From assembly GCA_013288895.1 (NCBI GenBank), contig JABDAY010000009.1, forward strand, positions 1 through 49,063: DNA of 49,063 nt, in the 5' to 3' direction. Within the stretch, counting starts at the first letter, position 1, and every line of letters starts with the position of its first letter. This document shows positions 34,478-43,078 of this stretch, one piece after another. This DNA is from Chlamydiota bacterium (GTDB taxonomy: Bacteria; Chlamydiota; Chlamydiia; Chlamydiales; Rhabdochlamydiaceae). Under the pieces are notes generated by a model. That model was not told the origin of the DNA, did no database searches, and was given only the letters and a program-made list of their open reading frames with translations. The position numbers and the translations under genes are program-made.

Positions 34478-34587
34478 GAAGATCGGGCACGCACGCGGGC
34501 ACGGGCACGAAATCCGGAAAGAAAGAGAGCTTTAAGTTTTTCTTTCTTTCGTGCCCGTGCCCGTGCCCGCGTGCGTGCCCGATCTTC
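34478..34587. repeat. CACGGG-word hairpin, copy 4, with unequal arms
   Basis: The left arm has two GGGCAC words after the GCACGCGC-like start, the right arm has three, so one hexamer must bulge out. The right arm ends 15 bases beyond the tamA stop (minus strand). Confidence 0.9.
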
Positions 34588-34602
34588 TCTTCCTCTCTAA
34601 TC

Positions 34603-36357
34603 TTAGAAGGTTTGCCCAATGTCCACAAGGAATCTGTATGCGGGGTCTAATTCTTTTCTCCTGTCGAGGGGGACGGCAAAGTCAACGCGGATGGGGCCGA
34701 AGAACGAAAAGTAACGAAACCCAAGCCCAAGTGATTTATACCATTTTCCTGTGAAGGGAGGGAACATGTTGAACTCCACATTGCCTAAGTCAAAAAAGGG
34801 AACAATCCCTATCGTTTTGGTAAGTCTAAATCTAAATTCTGCGGTGTAATATACGGCAGATCTCCCTCCAAGAGGCTTGCCATGGCTGTTAAGGGGGCTG
34901 ACGGTTCTATACCGATAGCCTCGCAGCTCTTCTTCAGAGCCTCCTAAAAATCTCTTGGGTAACGGAATGGCATCTAATCCTGTGCTAAAAATGGAACCGA
35001 GGGTTATTTTCTGCGCAAAAATAAAACCGCAGGTCTCGAGTAATGAAAAGTAGTTGCAATAAGAAAATTCCTGAATAAGATAATAAATGTTTTTCTTCAT
35101 GTAGTTCACGCTCGGAGTTGTCGTGTATTCGAAGGTCATCCCCTCCGTAGGATTAAGGAGATCGTCCGCATTGCTCCAGCGCAAATAAAAGGGGACTTCA
35201 GTAAGATAAAAATTGCCATTAGCGGCGCTGTCTGTCACTAGTAGCTGCTCGAGCTTAATCCCTCCTGTCACGCGAAATTTATCGCTCACCCTTCTTTCCA
35301 CTCTATTTAAAAAATTATAGGTACGATCTGAGTAAGGGGTGATATCTTCATGGCCAGCTTCTGCTTGAATCACATAATCTTGGTTCGGCCTGAAAAAGCC
35401 GGGGATAAGATAGTTCAAAACCCCTGTTTGACTCCTTTGGGTAATATCTCCTTGAAGCCCGATCTTTCTTCCCATTCCTCCAAGATTTCTGTGTTCCCAG
35501 TTAAATGTAAAACCAAAGCCATAAAATGTTTGATAGCTGGCACCAAAGCTAATACTTCTATGTTTTGTCTCCGTCACATCTAAAGACATTTTTAGCGTGC
35601 CATCTTCTGTGAGGGCATCATCGTGTGTGATTAGAATAGAGCTAAAAAGCCCCGTCTCCATAAGTTTTTTTTGTGTGCTTTCAACAATGGAACTTGCGTA
35701 GAGTTCTCCGTCGTAAAAGAGGACTTTTTGGCAGATGTAAGAGGGCTTCACACCCCCATCGCCTGCAAGAGTGAGCTCTCCAAATTTCGCAAGAGGCCCG
35801 CTATTTACCTCCACATTCACATGGATTGTTTTTGTTTCCGCATCAGCTAAAATCTCCCGTTTATCGACTGTGGCCAGCGGATAGCCGCAATCGGCAAGAA
35901 GTTCCAAAAGCTTGAGCTCAGCTTTGATAATTGATTCTGCAAGAGCAGGCTTTTCAAGATTGATCTCTAGAGCGCATAAAGTGATCCTATCACAAGTGAT
36001 GGGATTCTCAAAATTTCCGTTATAAAGGCGAATCGTATAGTCTTGAAGTGTATAAACTTTTCCCAGATCAATTTGGACGATCACCTCTGATCCTTGAATT
36101 TCCATTTTTACTGTAGCATCATAATATCCGTAGGCGTGCAAAACTTTAATGAGCCCGGGAATATCAGCATCAGCCCTATAGCGGAGCGCATTAAACGACG
36201 CGGGCGGCCGTTTTTTTAGCGATGTCAACGCAGAAACTGCTTTTAATTCTTTTAGCAAACAGCTATCGTTAACTCCTTCAAAGTCTACAGTATAGGAGAT
36301 CGCCGCAACGATTTCTGAACAAAGAAGGATTAAAATAAAAGGCAGCAATCTGAGCAT
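34603..36357 (-). CDS. tamA: TamA/BamA-family outer membrane protein with POTRA domains
   Basis: The 584-residue protein has a signal peptide (LPFILILLCSEIVAA), POTRA-like repeats to about residue 270 (LIKVLHAYGYYDATVKM is the loop-helix pattern) and an Omp85 barrel (about 275-584). The barrel ends with RVDFAVPLDRR... YRFLVDIGQTF, a proper C-terminal aromatic signal, and has RGYRYRTVSP, the RGY/F loop of the superfamily. Length is almost that of E. coli TamA (577). Placement before tamB supports TamA rather than BamA. Confidence 0.9.
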   Translation of the reverse strand: MLRLLPFILILLCSEIVAAISYTVDFEGVNDSCLLKELKAVSALTSLKKRPPASFNALRYRADADIPGLIKVLHAYGYYDATVKMEIQGSEVIVQIDLGKVYTLQDYTIRLYNGNFENPITCDRITLCALEINLEKPALAESIIKAELKLLELLADCGYPLATVDKREILADAETKTIHVNVEVNSGPLAKFGELTLAGDGGVKPSYICQKVLFYDGELYASSIVESTQKKLMETGLFSSILITHDDALTEDGTLKMSLDVTETKHRSISFGASYQTFYGFGFTFNWEHRNLGGMGRKIGLQGDITQRSQTGVLNYLIPGFFRPNQDYVIQAEAGHEDITPYSDRTYNFLNRVERRVSDKFRVTGGIKLEQLLVTDSAANGNFYLTEVPFYLRWSNADDLLNPTEGMTFEYTTTPSVNYMKKNIYYLIQEFSYCNYFSLLETCGFIFAQKITLGSIFSTGLDAIPLPKRFLGGSEEELRGYRYRTVSPLNSHGKPLGGRSAVYYTAEFRFRLTKTIGIVPFFDLGNVEFNMFPPFTGKWYKSLGLGFRYFSFFGPIRVDFAVPLDRRKELDPAYRFLVDIGQTF

Positions 36358-36393
36358 AATTGTTTAGTTTGCCTTAGAATTAGGAGAAAATCA

Positions 36394-37662
36394 ATGGAAA
36401 GAAAAAAAAGCAAAAAGATTTATGAAGCCTCTTGCAAAGTGATTCCCGGCGGAGTGAACTCTCCAGCGAGGGCATTTTTGAGTATGGGGATCCATCCATT
36501 GATCGTTACAAAAGGGAAAGGGGACACGATTTGGGATGAAGATGGCCATACCTACATCGACTATTGCGGCAGTTGGGGCGCACTTATTTTAGGCCACGCT
36601 CATCCAAAAGTCGTAAAAGCCGCAAAAAAACAGATCGGTTACGGCTCTTCCTTCGGTATTAGCACGAAAGTGGAAAAAGAGATCGCAGCGCTTATTGTAG
36701 ATCTCATTGCTTCCATAGAAAAAATCCGCTTTGTCTCTTCTGGGACAGAAGCCACCATGAGCGCTCTCAGACTTGCACGAGGCTATACAGGGAAAAATAA
36801 AATCGTCAAATTCTCCGGCAATTACCACGGCCATCACGATTCCTTGCTTGTGCAAGCAGGCTCAGGGCTATTTCATGTGAATTCCCAGGCCTCTTCTCTT
36901 GGAGTGCCTCCGGAAATGGTCAAAGATACCATTATCCTCCCTTACAACGATGTGAATGCCTTGCATGAATATATTGGCAACGATGTTGCAGCGGTGATCG
37001 TCGAGCCGATTGCAGGCAACATGGGTGTAGTTCCGGCAACAAATGATTTCCTTAAAACGCTTCGCGAGGTCACAGAAGAAAAAGGGGCCGTTTTAATCCT
37101 AGATGAAGTGATCACAGGATTTCGGGTAGGCCTTGGCGGCGCGCAAACCCTTTATAATATCACACCCGATCTCACCTGCTTTGGTAAAATCATCGGAGCC
37201 GGCTTTCCCACAGCCGCCTTTGGAGGGAAAAAAGAGATCATGGATTGCCTAGCGCCTCTTGGCGGCGTTTATCAAGCAGGCACACTCTCTGGCAACCCCG
37301 TTGCCATGCAAGCAGGCTTAGCCGCCCTGAAAGAGATCTCTGCCCCAAACTTCTACAACGAGCTCCAAGCCAAAACAGACAAGCTCCTCCTCCCCATCGA
37401 AAACGCTCTCAAAGAAACCAAAAAAGGGTGCCTGCAAAAACAAGGCTCCATGTTTACTATTTTCTGGGGCACAGACAAAATCACCTGCAAAGAGGACCTT
37501 AAAAAGATCGACGAGGAGACCTTTAAAAGGTTTTTCTTCCATCTATTGGACCAGGGGATCTACATCCCTCCCTCTCAGTACGAGGCCTCGTTTGTCTCCA
37601 TCGCCCACACAGACGAAAACCTCGAAAAGACTAAAACTGCTGTCCTTGATTTTTTAAAGTAA
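36394..37662 (+). CDS. hemL: Glutamate-1-semialdehyde 2,1-aminomutase
   Basis: The 422-residue PLP enzyme converts glutamate-1-semialdehyde to 5-aminolevulinate in C5-pathway haem synthesis. Diagnostic segments are VIPGGVNSPARAF (18-30), FVSSGTEATMSALRLAR (113-129), NYHGHHD (143-149), DEVITGFR (237-244) and the PLP lysine Lys265 in FGKIIGAGFP. TAGGAG lies 7 bases before the ATG. The C-terminal 70 residues are a little divergent but complete. A GGTTAC-word hairpin follows the gene. Confidence 0.95.
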   Translation: MERKKSKKIYEASCKVIPGGVNSPARAFLSMGIHPLIVTKGKGDTIWDEDGHTYIDYCGSWGALILGHAHPKVVKAAKKQIGYGSSFGISTKVEKEIAALIVDLIASIEKIRFVSSGTEATMSALRLARGYTGKNKIVKFSGNYHGHHDSLLVQAGSGLFHVNSQASSLGVPPEMVKDTIILPYNDVNALHEYIGNDVAAVIVEPIAGNMGVVPATNDFLKTLREVTEEKGAVLILDEVITGFRVGLGGAQTLYNITPDLTCFGKIIGAGFPTAAFGGKKEIMDCLAPLGGVYQAGTLSGNPVAMQAGLAALKEISAPNFYNELQAKTDKLLLPIENALKETKKGCLQKQGSMFTIFWGTDKITCKEDLKKIDEETFKRFFFHLLDQGIYIPPSQYEASFVSIAHTDENLEKTKTAVLDFLK

Positions 37663-37697
37663 GAATCTGTTTAAAATCCTTAAGAATATTTAAGATT

Positions 37698-37737
37698 CGG
37701 TTACGGTTACGGGACTGTTGCTTCGTAACCGTAACCG
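37698..37737. terminator. GGTTAC-word hairpin behind hemL
   Basis: Arms 37698-37711 and 37724-37737 pair perfectly over 14 bp around a 12-base loop. AAGATT stands left of it and AACCGATCTTC (37751-37761) to the right, the same ends as the CACGGG-word elements. Confidence 0.8.
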
Positions 37738-37837
37738 CTCCCGTATGCGTAACCGATCTTCTCTTCCTCTTTCCCTCTTTCTTTCTTGTCGAAAAATTTA
37801 TCCATCGCTAAGATCTCGGTTTTGGAGGAGGTCTAAT

Positions 37838-38089
37838 ATGGTGTTTTCGATTTGCCTAGCGATTTTGGGACTGTTGTTTATCTACCTAGAGTTTTTCCTG
37901 CCTGGTTGGGTTTTAGGGACAGGGGGAGGGGTCCTGATCATCTTCAGTATCGGGCTATTCCTTGGCCAAACAACGGCTCTCATGCCAGTATTTATTTTTT
38001 TAGGAATACTTGCTATTTTGGCCGTATACACCTGTAACTTAGCGCTTAAAAGGCGGGTAAAACTGAAAAAAGATGAAGATCTTAATTGA
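37838..38089 (+). CDS. Short NfeD-like membrane protein
   Basis: The 83-residue protein starts at the ATG at 37838, behind a very strong GGAGGAGG site; the longer upstream frame crosses the hairpin and is not credible. It has two or three hydrophobic segments with the NfeD pattern ILGLLFIYLEFFLPGWVLGTGGG and ends in a basic tail. Short NfeD proteins usually accompany stomatin-like proteins, absent here, so the partner is unknown. Confidence 0.7.
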   Translation: MVFSICLAILGLLFIYLEFFLPGWVLGTGGGVLIIFSIGLFLGQTTALMPVFIFLGILAILAVYTCNLALKRRVKLKKDEDLN

Positions 38090-38113
38090 GTCTTTATTCT
38101 GAAATGGTATAAT
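38086..38113 (+). promoter_or_regulatory. Predicted promoter with extended -10
   Basis: TTGAGT (38086-38091), 16 bases and TGGTATAAT (TATAAT at 38108-38113). The expected start of transcription falls next to the ATG at 38122, which would make that start nearly leaderless. Confidence 0.6.
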
Positions 38114-38121
38114 GTCAGCCT

Positions 38122-38817
38122 ATGACATATTGCAGCGTTCTTCCAATAGTCCCTTGCGTGCAGTCGTACGACGATAAGTGGTGTCTTGTGTGGGGTAAAA
38201 AAACCTATCACGATAGCGGCATCGGCAAGCTAAAATCCTATACAATGAGCACAATAAGCGCGCGCCTTTTTAAACCTGAAAAAAGCGAAGATATTAGTAC
38301 TATTTCATTTGCGATGATTCCAGGTTATGCTCTTTTTGGAGTAGCTTCAATAGTTTTTCATGCTTTGAGGATTTTGTACGATCTTATTGTCAATCTAAAG
38401 GATGGGCGGGTCGGCGATGCCTTGGATATTGTGGCTGATGATATTTTTAACATTATCCGAGATGTTTGTTACACTCCACTTCTCATGTTAGTGGCTCTAT
38501 ATGGCGTAATTTTTTCAAGGGAAGGAAGAGAGCTTATGGGCATCCTCGATCTTTCTTGGCATCATGGAGTGACATATGAAAATGACATTAGAAATGTCCT
38601 AGAGAAGCTTACAGATGAACATAAAGATATGAGTGTTTGGAATCTATACTGGACAGCCCTCAAGACTGATAAACTAGTGTTCTATCTTCCATGGTGTATG
38701 CAGTCTCGCGGCAACGTTAAGGAGAAATTCGAGATCGATTGGGAGCTCACACCAAAGAGAACTCAAGAACTCTTGCTAGAAAAATTTAATCTTGCTCCCT
38801 TAGCGACTCCTCGATAG
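38122..38817 (+). CDS. Membrane-associated protein of unknown function
   Basis: I do not recognise this protein of up to 231 residues. Two hydrophobic stretches (about 62-91, GYALFGVASIVFHALRILYD, and 112-131, YTPLLMLVALYGVIF) separated by a charged loop could form a membrane hairpin. The rest is polar with several Trp residues. The first 41 residues may not be translated: an ATG at 38245 is the alternative, and no ribosome site is seen at either. The 3' end overlaps the convergent FliO-like gene by 32 bases. Confidence 0.65.
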   Translation: MTYCSVLPIVPCVQSYDDKWCLVWGKKTYHDSGIGKLKSYTMSTISARLFKPEKSEDISTISFAMIPGYALFGVASIVFHALRILYDLIVNLKDGRVGDALDIVADDIFNIIRDVCYTPLLMLVALYGVIFSREGRELMGILDLSWHHGVTYENDIRNVLEKLTDEHKDMSVWNLYWTALKTDKLVFYLPWCMQSRGNVKEKFEIDWELTPKRTQELLLEKFNLAPLATPR

Positions 38818-39199
38818 GAGTCAGGAGTCTCACTTCTAGCTGGGATTCAGAGATGAGGAGCTTTTTCCCACCAATTTCTAGGACGTAAAGGAGCGTTTTG
38901 GGGCTGAGCGAGCGCTTTTCCAAAATCTTAATCGTTAAATTTTGATTCATAAATCTCATCCGCCCTTGAGAAAGCCGTCTCAGAGCCCAGAAGGTGAGGA
39001 ATACCAAAACCAATAGACCCACTAAAGAAAGGATCATTTTTAAAAAGGCGTGCTCATAGGAAGGTGTGTCGGGAGGCAATTCAGGTTGAAGGGGGACAAC
39101 TTCCTGGGTTTGAGGGGGAGGTGTTGGCGGTGGTGTCACATCGGCGGCATAGGAGTGGGTAAAGAATACCAGTAGCAACAAACAAAGTAATTTTTTCAT
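38786..39199 (-). CDS. FliO-like protein with signal peptide
   Basis: The 137-residue protein has a signal peptide (LCLLLLVFFTHSYAAD), a Pro-rich linker (about 22-46), one membrane helix (about 53-72) and a small cytoplasmic domain. That domain reads IKILEKRSLSPKTLLYVLEIGGKKLLI, the FliO pattern. FliO assists assembly of the flagellar/type III export gate. No other flagellar gene is in the window, so it may serve a type III secretion apparatus. The domain is short, which limits confidence. Confidence 0.6.
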   Translation of the reverse strand: MKKLLCLLLLVFFTHSYAADVTPPPTPPPQTQEVVPLQPELPPDTPSYEHAFLKMILSLVGLLVLVFLTFWALRRLSQGRMRFMNQNLTIKILEKRSLSPKTLLYVLEIGGKKLLISESQLEVRLLTPIEESLREQD

Positions 39200-39247
39200 A
39201 TCTAGTCCTTATTCTATAAATGAGTAATAATATCACAAAGGGACTTT

Positions 39248-40081
39248 ATGCACAAAGGGTGGATTGCGTTAGATATCGACGGGACGATCACAGATCTTTT
39301 GGATGGTATTCCACAAGAGGTGATTGCGTATTTGGAAGATTTGGATAAAAAGGGCTGGAAGATCCTGTTTATTACAGGGAGGAGCTACTCCTTTGGTCAT
39401 AAAGTCCTCCAGACATTTTCAATGCCCTATTTTTTCGCTGTGCAACATGGCGCAGATATTTTGAAGATGCCTGGAACATCTTTTTTTAGCAGATCTTATC
39501 TTTCTCACAAGGTGATCGATTTACTTGAGGAGGTCTATGTTGGGCAACAAGAGGACTTTTTAGTTTATGCAGGATATGAGAAAGGGGATTTTTGCTACTG
39601 GCGGCCAGAGAGGTTTTCGAAAAAAGTTTTAGGTTACATTGAGCTCATCCAAAAACTCTGCGTTGAGCCTTGGAAAGCTGTAAAGTCTTTTGACTTTAGT
39701 CCAAACACTCAATTTCCACTGATAAAATGTGTGGGTACTTTTGAAGAGATGAGAAAAATTTACGACAAGCTCAAATCCTATGCGCAGCTTCATGTCACCA
39801 TGATTAAAGACCCTATTTCTAGAGAGCTTTATTTAGTTTTAGTGACAGATGCCCATGCCACTAAGGGGGAAGCATTAAAACGGATCTTAGCTGCGCATAA
39901 AGAGAAGGGAAAGGTGATTGCTGCAGGAGATGACCAGAACGATATTAGCATGCTTCAGGTGGCAGACGTTGCCATTGCTATGGAAACAGGTCCAGATGAG
40001 CTCAAAGCCTGCGCAAATATCATTGCATCTCCCGCGAGTGAATATGGGATTATTAAAGCATTAGAGAGGGCCATTGTATAG
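39248..40081 (+). CDS. HAD-IIB (Cof-type) sugar-phosphatase-like hydrolase
   Basis: The 277-residue protein has motif I ALDIDGT (Asp9, Asp11), motif II FITGR, motif III Lys in TKGEALKRI and motif IV AAGDDQNDISML, with the large C2 cap between, as in Cof, sucrose-phosphatase and mannosyl-3-phosphoglycerate phosphatases. The substrate is probably a sugar phosphate but cannot be named. AAAGGGA precedes the ATG. It overlaps the SDR gene by 8 bases. Confidence 0.85.
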   Translation: MHKGWIALDIDGTITDLLDGIPQEVIAYLEDLDKKGWKILFITGRSYSFGHKVLQTFSMPYFFAVQHGADILKMPGTSFFSRSYLSHKVIDLLEEVYVGQQEDFLVYAGYEKGDFCYWRPERFSKKVLGYIELIQKLCVEPWKAVKSFDFSPNTQFPLIKCVGTFEEMRKIYDKLKSYAQLHVTMIKDPISRELYLVLVTDAHATKGEALKRILAAHKEKGKVIAAGDDQNDISMLQVADVAIAMETGPDELKACANIIASPASEYGIIKALERAIV

Positions 40082-40679
40082 CTTAGTTACAGGAGGAGGG
40101 AAGGGTCTTGGCGCGCATCTATGCAAAACCCTTAAAAGTGGAGGGAGGGAGGTTGTGGCTCACTATCGGACAACCAAGCCCGAAGGAGAAAATGCTCTCT
40201 ATGGAGATTTCTCAACAATTCAGGGAACGGAAGAATTTATTCAGAGTTACCTCTCCCGTTATAAAGAGACAGATATTTTAATCAACAATGTGGGCAGTTA
40301 TTTCATTGCTCCTGCATCTCTTACACCCTCTGAGGTCTGTCACGAGCTTTTCCAAACAAATCTTCACGCCCCCTTAGCTCTGATACAAGCGCTTAAACCC
40401 AAGCAGATCATCAATATCGGCGTGAGCGGGTCCCATCTTCCCCACGCAAATACTTATGCAACCCTCTACGGAATGGCAAAACTTTCTCTTTACATGCTTA
40501 CAAAATCGCTTGCCAAAGAAGGGATGCATATCAACATGGTCTCTCCTGGTCATATGGAAAATTCTATCGATTTACAAGACAAACCCTTTGTCACCTTCGG
40601 AGAAGTGGCAGAGGCGATCGAGTTTCTCTTAAATAATCCTTCCATCACAGGACAAAACATCGAGGTGGTCAAAAGATGA
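40074..40679 (+). CDS. Short-chain dehydrogenase/reductase family protein
   Basis: The 201-residue protein has the dinucleotide loop TGGGKGLG (6-13), NNVG (about 90) and the catalytic YGMAK (Tyr-x3-Lys). It is about 45 residues shorter than classical SDRs; the substrate loop region is reduced. The start is taken as TTG at 40074 overlapping the upstream stop, with GAGAGG before it. The closest named relatives are FolM/PTR-type or 3-oxoacyl-ACP reductases, but the substrate is undetermined. Its stop overlaps the next start (ATGA). Confidence 0.8.
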   Translation: MYSLVTGGGKGLGAHLCKTLKSGGREVVAHYRTTKPEGENALYGDFSTIQGTEEFIQSYLSRYKETDILINNVGSYFIAPASLTPSEVCHELFQTNLHAPLALIQALKPKQIINIGVSGSHLPHANTYATLYGMAKLSLYMLTKSLAKEGMHINMVSPGHMENSIDLQDKPFVTFGEVAEAIEFLLNNPSITGQNIEVVKR

Positions 40680-41152
40680 CGGTAGAAAATAAGGATAAGT
40701 TTGTAACGAAGACTGGAGAAAATACGTTTAATATTTGTTGGGGCGGTGATCAGAACGTCATCCATACATTTGCTCTTTTTACAAAAGGAAAGTTAGAGAC
40801 TGTTTCTGAGGGGGAATTTTTGATCCATTTGCCAGAGGAGCATTTGGAAGAAGACGCTTTAGAAATTAGATGCTTTTTAAATATCCACGAGGAGAATAAG
40901 ATTAACATCAAAGCGACAACTTTTCGCTTGGGAGAAACTGTGGAGATTTTTTCTAAAGATCTTAAGATAGAGCTCAGCTTTCACTCTGATGAGGGGAATT
41001 ACTTGGGACACATCTCACAGGCGAATCGCCCCCACTCGAAGAATGTGAGCATCTTCGACGCCTACGACTGGCAGATTGCGCTCAGGACCATCCGGCGGCC
41101 TGTGAGTGCCACTCTGCGAGCAAACCTGAAGATTATTAGTTTATTAAAATGA
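40676..41152 (+). CDS. Small soluble protein of unknown function
   Basis: I do not recognise this 158-residue protein. It is acidic and beta-rich at first (EGEFLIHLPEEHLEEDALEIRCFLNI), then basic near the end (LRTIRRPVSATLRANLK), without signal peptide or membrane helix. A 4-base ATGA overlap with the SDR gene makes it the third gene of a HAD-SDR-orphan operon. Confidence 0.75.
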   Translation: MTVENKDKFVTKTGENTFNICWGGDQNVIHTFALFTKGKLETVSEGEFLIHLPEEHLEEDALEIRCFLNIHEENKINIKATTFRLGETVEIFSKDLKIELSFHSDEGNYLGHISQANRPHSKNVSIFDAYDWQIALRTIRRPVSATLRANLKIISLLK

Positions 41153-41168
41153 GTAAGGAGAAAAGATT

Positions 41169-41963
41169 ATGGCTGTGAATAGCATCTCAACTTCATCATC
41201 AGAATTAATAGCACTTTTGCTGCAAAAAGTGAACGAAAGAAAGGCTCGTATACCAACAGATATCGCTTTAGTAGTAGAAAGGATCAATGAAGAAAAAGAT
41301 CAGATGCAGGAAGAGCATCGAAAAGTATTAATGAAGGAAGCTAAAGACAAATCAACTGACGTGGTAATAAAAATGGCAACAGGAATAACCCAGGCGCAAT
41401 CTGGGGCTAAAAAAGTCTATGGGTTAGCACGCCTAATAGAAGAGCTAACAGAAGATTTAGACGCGTTTAAGTTGGAAGAAAAAGTAAAGGATGCCTTTAA
41501 AACTTTCAGGAGTGAGGCCTTAAAGTGTGGAGTTATGGCACCATCAGAACTTTCATCATTACCCCACCCGCTGCAAGCAAGCGAGGAAGCGAGCCAGGTA
41601 AAAGCACGATTAGAAGAAGCAAGAAGCAACTTATGGAAGATCTGTGCTGTACAGACGATGGTAGAAAAAGCGCTACCTGAAATACTGAACAAACTAGAAC
41701 AGGCGATGAGCGCTGCCTGTGCTGAGGCTGAAAATGGACGGGAAATTGTAAAAAAAGCAGGTTTAATACCTCTAGAAGTTGCTACAAGTGATAGTATTAC
41801 GACCATGAAGCAAAAAATGCTAAAAGTTAACAAATATCTCTTTCAGGCAGTTCATGCAGAACGTGAAGCAAAAGCTGGACTTGCAGGAATCCGGGAGGCG
41901 CAGGCCAATGTGGACAAGCTACTTTCTTTAACTGACGGTTTATACGAAGGACTTTCTCTTTAG
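41169..41963 (+). CDS. Orphan helical family protein, member 1
   Basis: The 264-residue protein is almost wholly helical and Ala/Glu/Lys-rich, with probable coiled coils. Its N-terminus (Ser-rich, then LLLQKVNERKARIPTDIALV) is related to the proteins at 43079 and 43851, which share SLxQVxxxxARVTTDIASxLAxID. There is no Sec signal. AAGGAG precedes the ATG. The Ser-rich start, coiled coils and paralogy would suit a type III effector, but nothing shows secretion directly. Confidence 0.78.
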   Translation: MAVNSISTSSSELIALLLQKVNERKARIPTDIALVVERINEEKDQMQEEHRKVLMKEAKDKSTDVVIKMATGITQAQSGAKKVYGLARLIEELTEDLDAFKLEEKVKDAFKTFRSEALKCGVMAPSELSSLPHPLQASEEASQVKARLEEARSNLWKICAVQTMVEKALPEILNKLEQAMSAACAEAENGREIVKKAGLIPLEVATSDSITTMKQKMLKVNKYLFQAVHAEREAKAGLAGIREAQANVDKLLSLTDGLYEGLSL

Positions 41964-41978
41964 AAGGATCAGTGAAGT

Positions 41979-42887
41979 CTAGTTTCTCTTTTGCGTTTGC
42001 AAAGAGGATGAGTCCATAGCCATTCCCATGGCGTGCATACCGTTATCGACGTAGAGGGTCACTCCGGTGATAGCTGATGCGCGACGGTTGGAGAGGAGGA
42101 ATGCGGCTGCATTGCCGACCTCTTCGGCCATCATCTCTTTTATGAGAGGGGCGTTGGCTTTTGAGTATTCGATCATGCTGTCGATGGTGCCAATCGCTCT
42201 GGCGGCTCTACTGCGCAGAGGGCCGGCAGAGATGGTGTTTACGCGGATCCCCCACTTTCTTCCAGCTTCCCAGGCAAGGGTACGGGTGTCGCTTTCCAGG
42301 GCTGCTTTGGCAGAACTCATGCCGCCGCCATAGCCTGGTACCGCTTTTTCTGAGGCGAGGTAGGTGAGAGAGACTGTAGAGCCCCCGGGGTTGATGATGG
42401 GGCCAAAATGTTTGAGCATACTGACAAAAGAATAGGCGGAAGCACTTACGGCTGCCAGGTACCCTTTTCTCGAGGTTTCTAATAGAGGTTTTTTTACTTC
42501 AGGTCCGTTGGCGAGGCAGTGGACGACAATGTCGATATTTCCAAAATCTTCTGCAATTTTAGCTGCCACTTCTGAGATCGTATAGTGGGAAGCCTCTTGG
42601 TAGCGTTTGTTGTCTTTAATTTCTTGAGGAACATCATCGGGGGTATCAAAGGCAGCGTCTAAGGCGTAAAGCTTGGCGTACTCCATTAAAGAGCCGTCAG
42701 AAAGGAGCCTTGATTCGTCAAACTTACCCAGTTTCCACGATTGGGTGAAGATATTCACCATAGGGGTCCAGGTCCCAATCAAAATGGTCGCACCTGCTTC
42801 AGCGAGAGCCTTGGCAATGGCCCAGGCATACCCCTGATCGTCCCCCACACCTGCTATAAAAGCTTTTTTCCCTTTAAGATCCATCAT
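41979..42887 (-). CDS. fabI: Enoyl-[acyl-carrier-protein] reductase (NADH)
   Basis: The 302-residue enzyme performs the last reduction in fatty acid elongation. The catalytic YxxxMxxxK is at Tyr186-Met190-Lys194, the nucleotide site at [18 protein letters not shown] (about 11-28), and [13 protein letters not shown] follows. The long insertion after the first strand ([17 protein letters not shown]) is of the plant plastid and chlamydial ENR type. GGGG lies 5 bases before the first of two adjacent ATGs. It sits between two members of an orphan family on the other strand. Confidence 0.95.
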   Translation of the reverse strand: MMDLKGKKAFIAGVGDDQGYAWAIAKALAEAGATILIGTWTPMVNIFTQSWKLGKFDESRLLSDGSLMEYAKLYALDAAFDTPDDVPQEIKDNKRYQEASHYTISEVAAKIAEDFGNIDIVVHCLANGPEVKKPLLETSRKGYLAAVSASAYSFVSMLKHFGPIINPGGSTVSLTYLASEKAVPGYGGGMSSAKAALESDTRTLAWEAGRKWGIRVNTISAGPLRSRAARAIGTIDSMIEYSKANAPLIKEMMAEEVGNAAAFLLSNRRASAITGVTLYVDNGMHAMGMAMDSSSLQTQKRN

Positions 42888-43007
42888 AGTTACCCCACTG
42901 TATGAGGTAGCCTTTATAGCATATTGTAATCTTTAAGGGAATGGATTACTTCTTTTTTGGACGAAAACCGACATTTCTAGCCCGCAAGTATATAATTAAT
43001 ATTTTAG

Positions 43008-43036
43008 TTGTTTATAAACATTAATTATAGTAATAT
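43008..43036 (+). promoter_or_regulatory. Predicted promoter of orphan family member 2
   Basis: TTGTTT (43008-43013), 17 bases and TAATAT (43031-43036); a second TATAAT stands at 43043. AAGGGGAGAGG follows before the ATG. Confidence 0.5.
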
Positions 43037-43078
43037 ACTCTATATAATATTAAAAACTAACAAGGGGAGAGGTGTTTT

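Noticed and set aside
37718..37837. N-terminal extension of the NfeD-like gene
   Set aside because: It is Arg/Asn words from the GGTTAC hairpin; GGAGGAGG marks the ATG at 37838.
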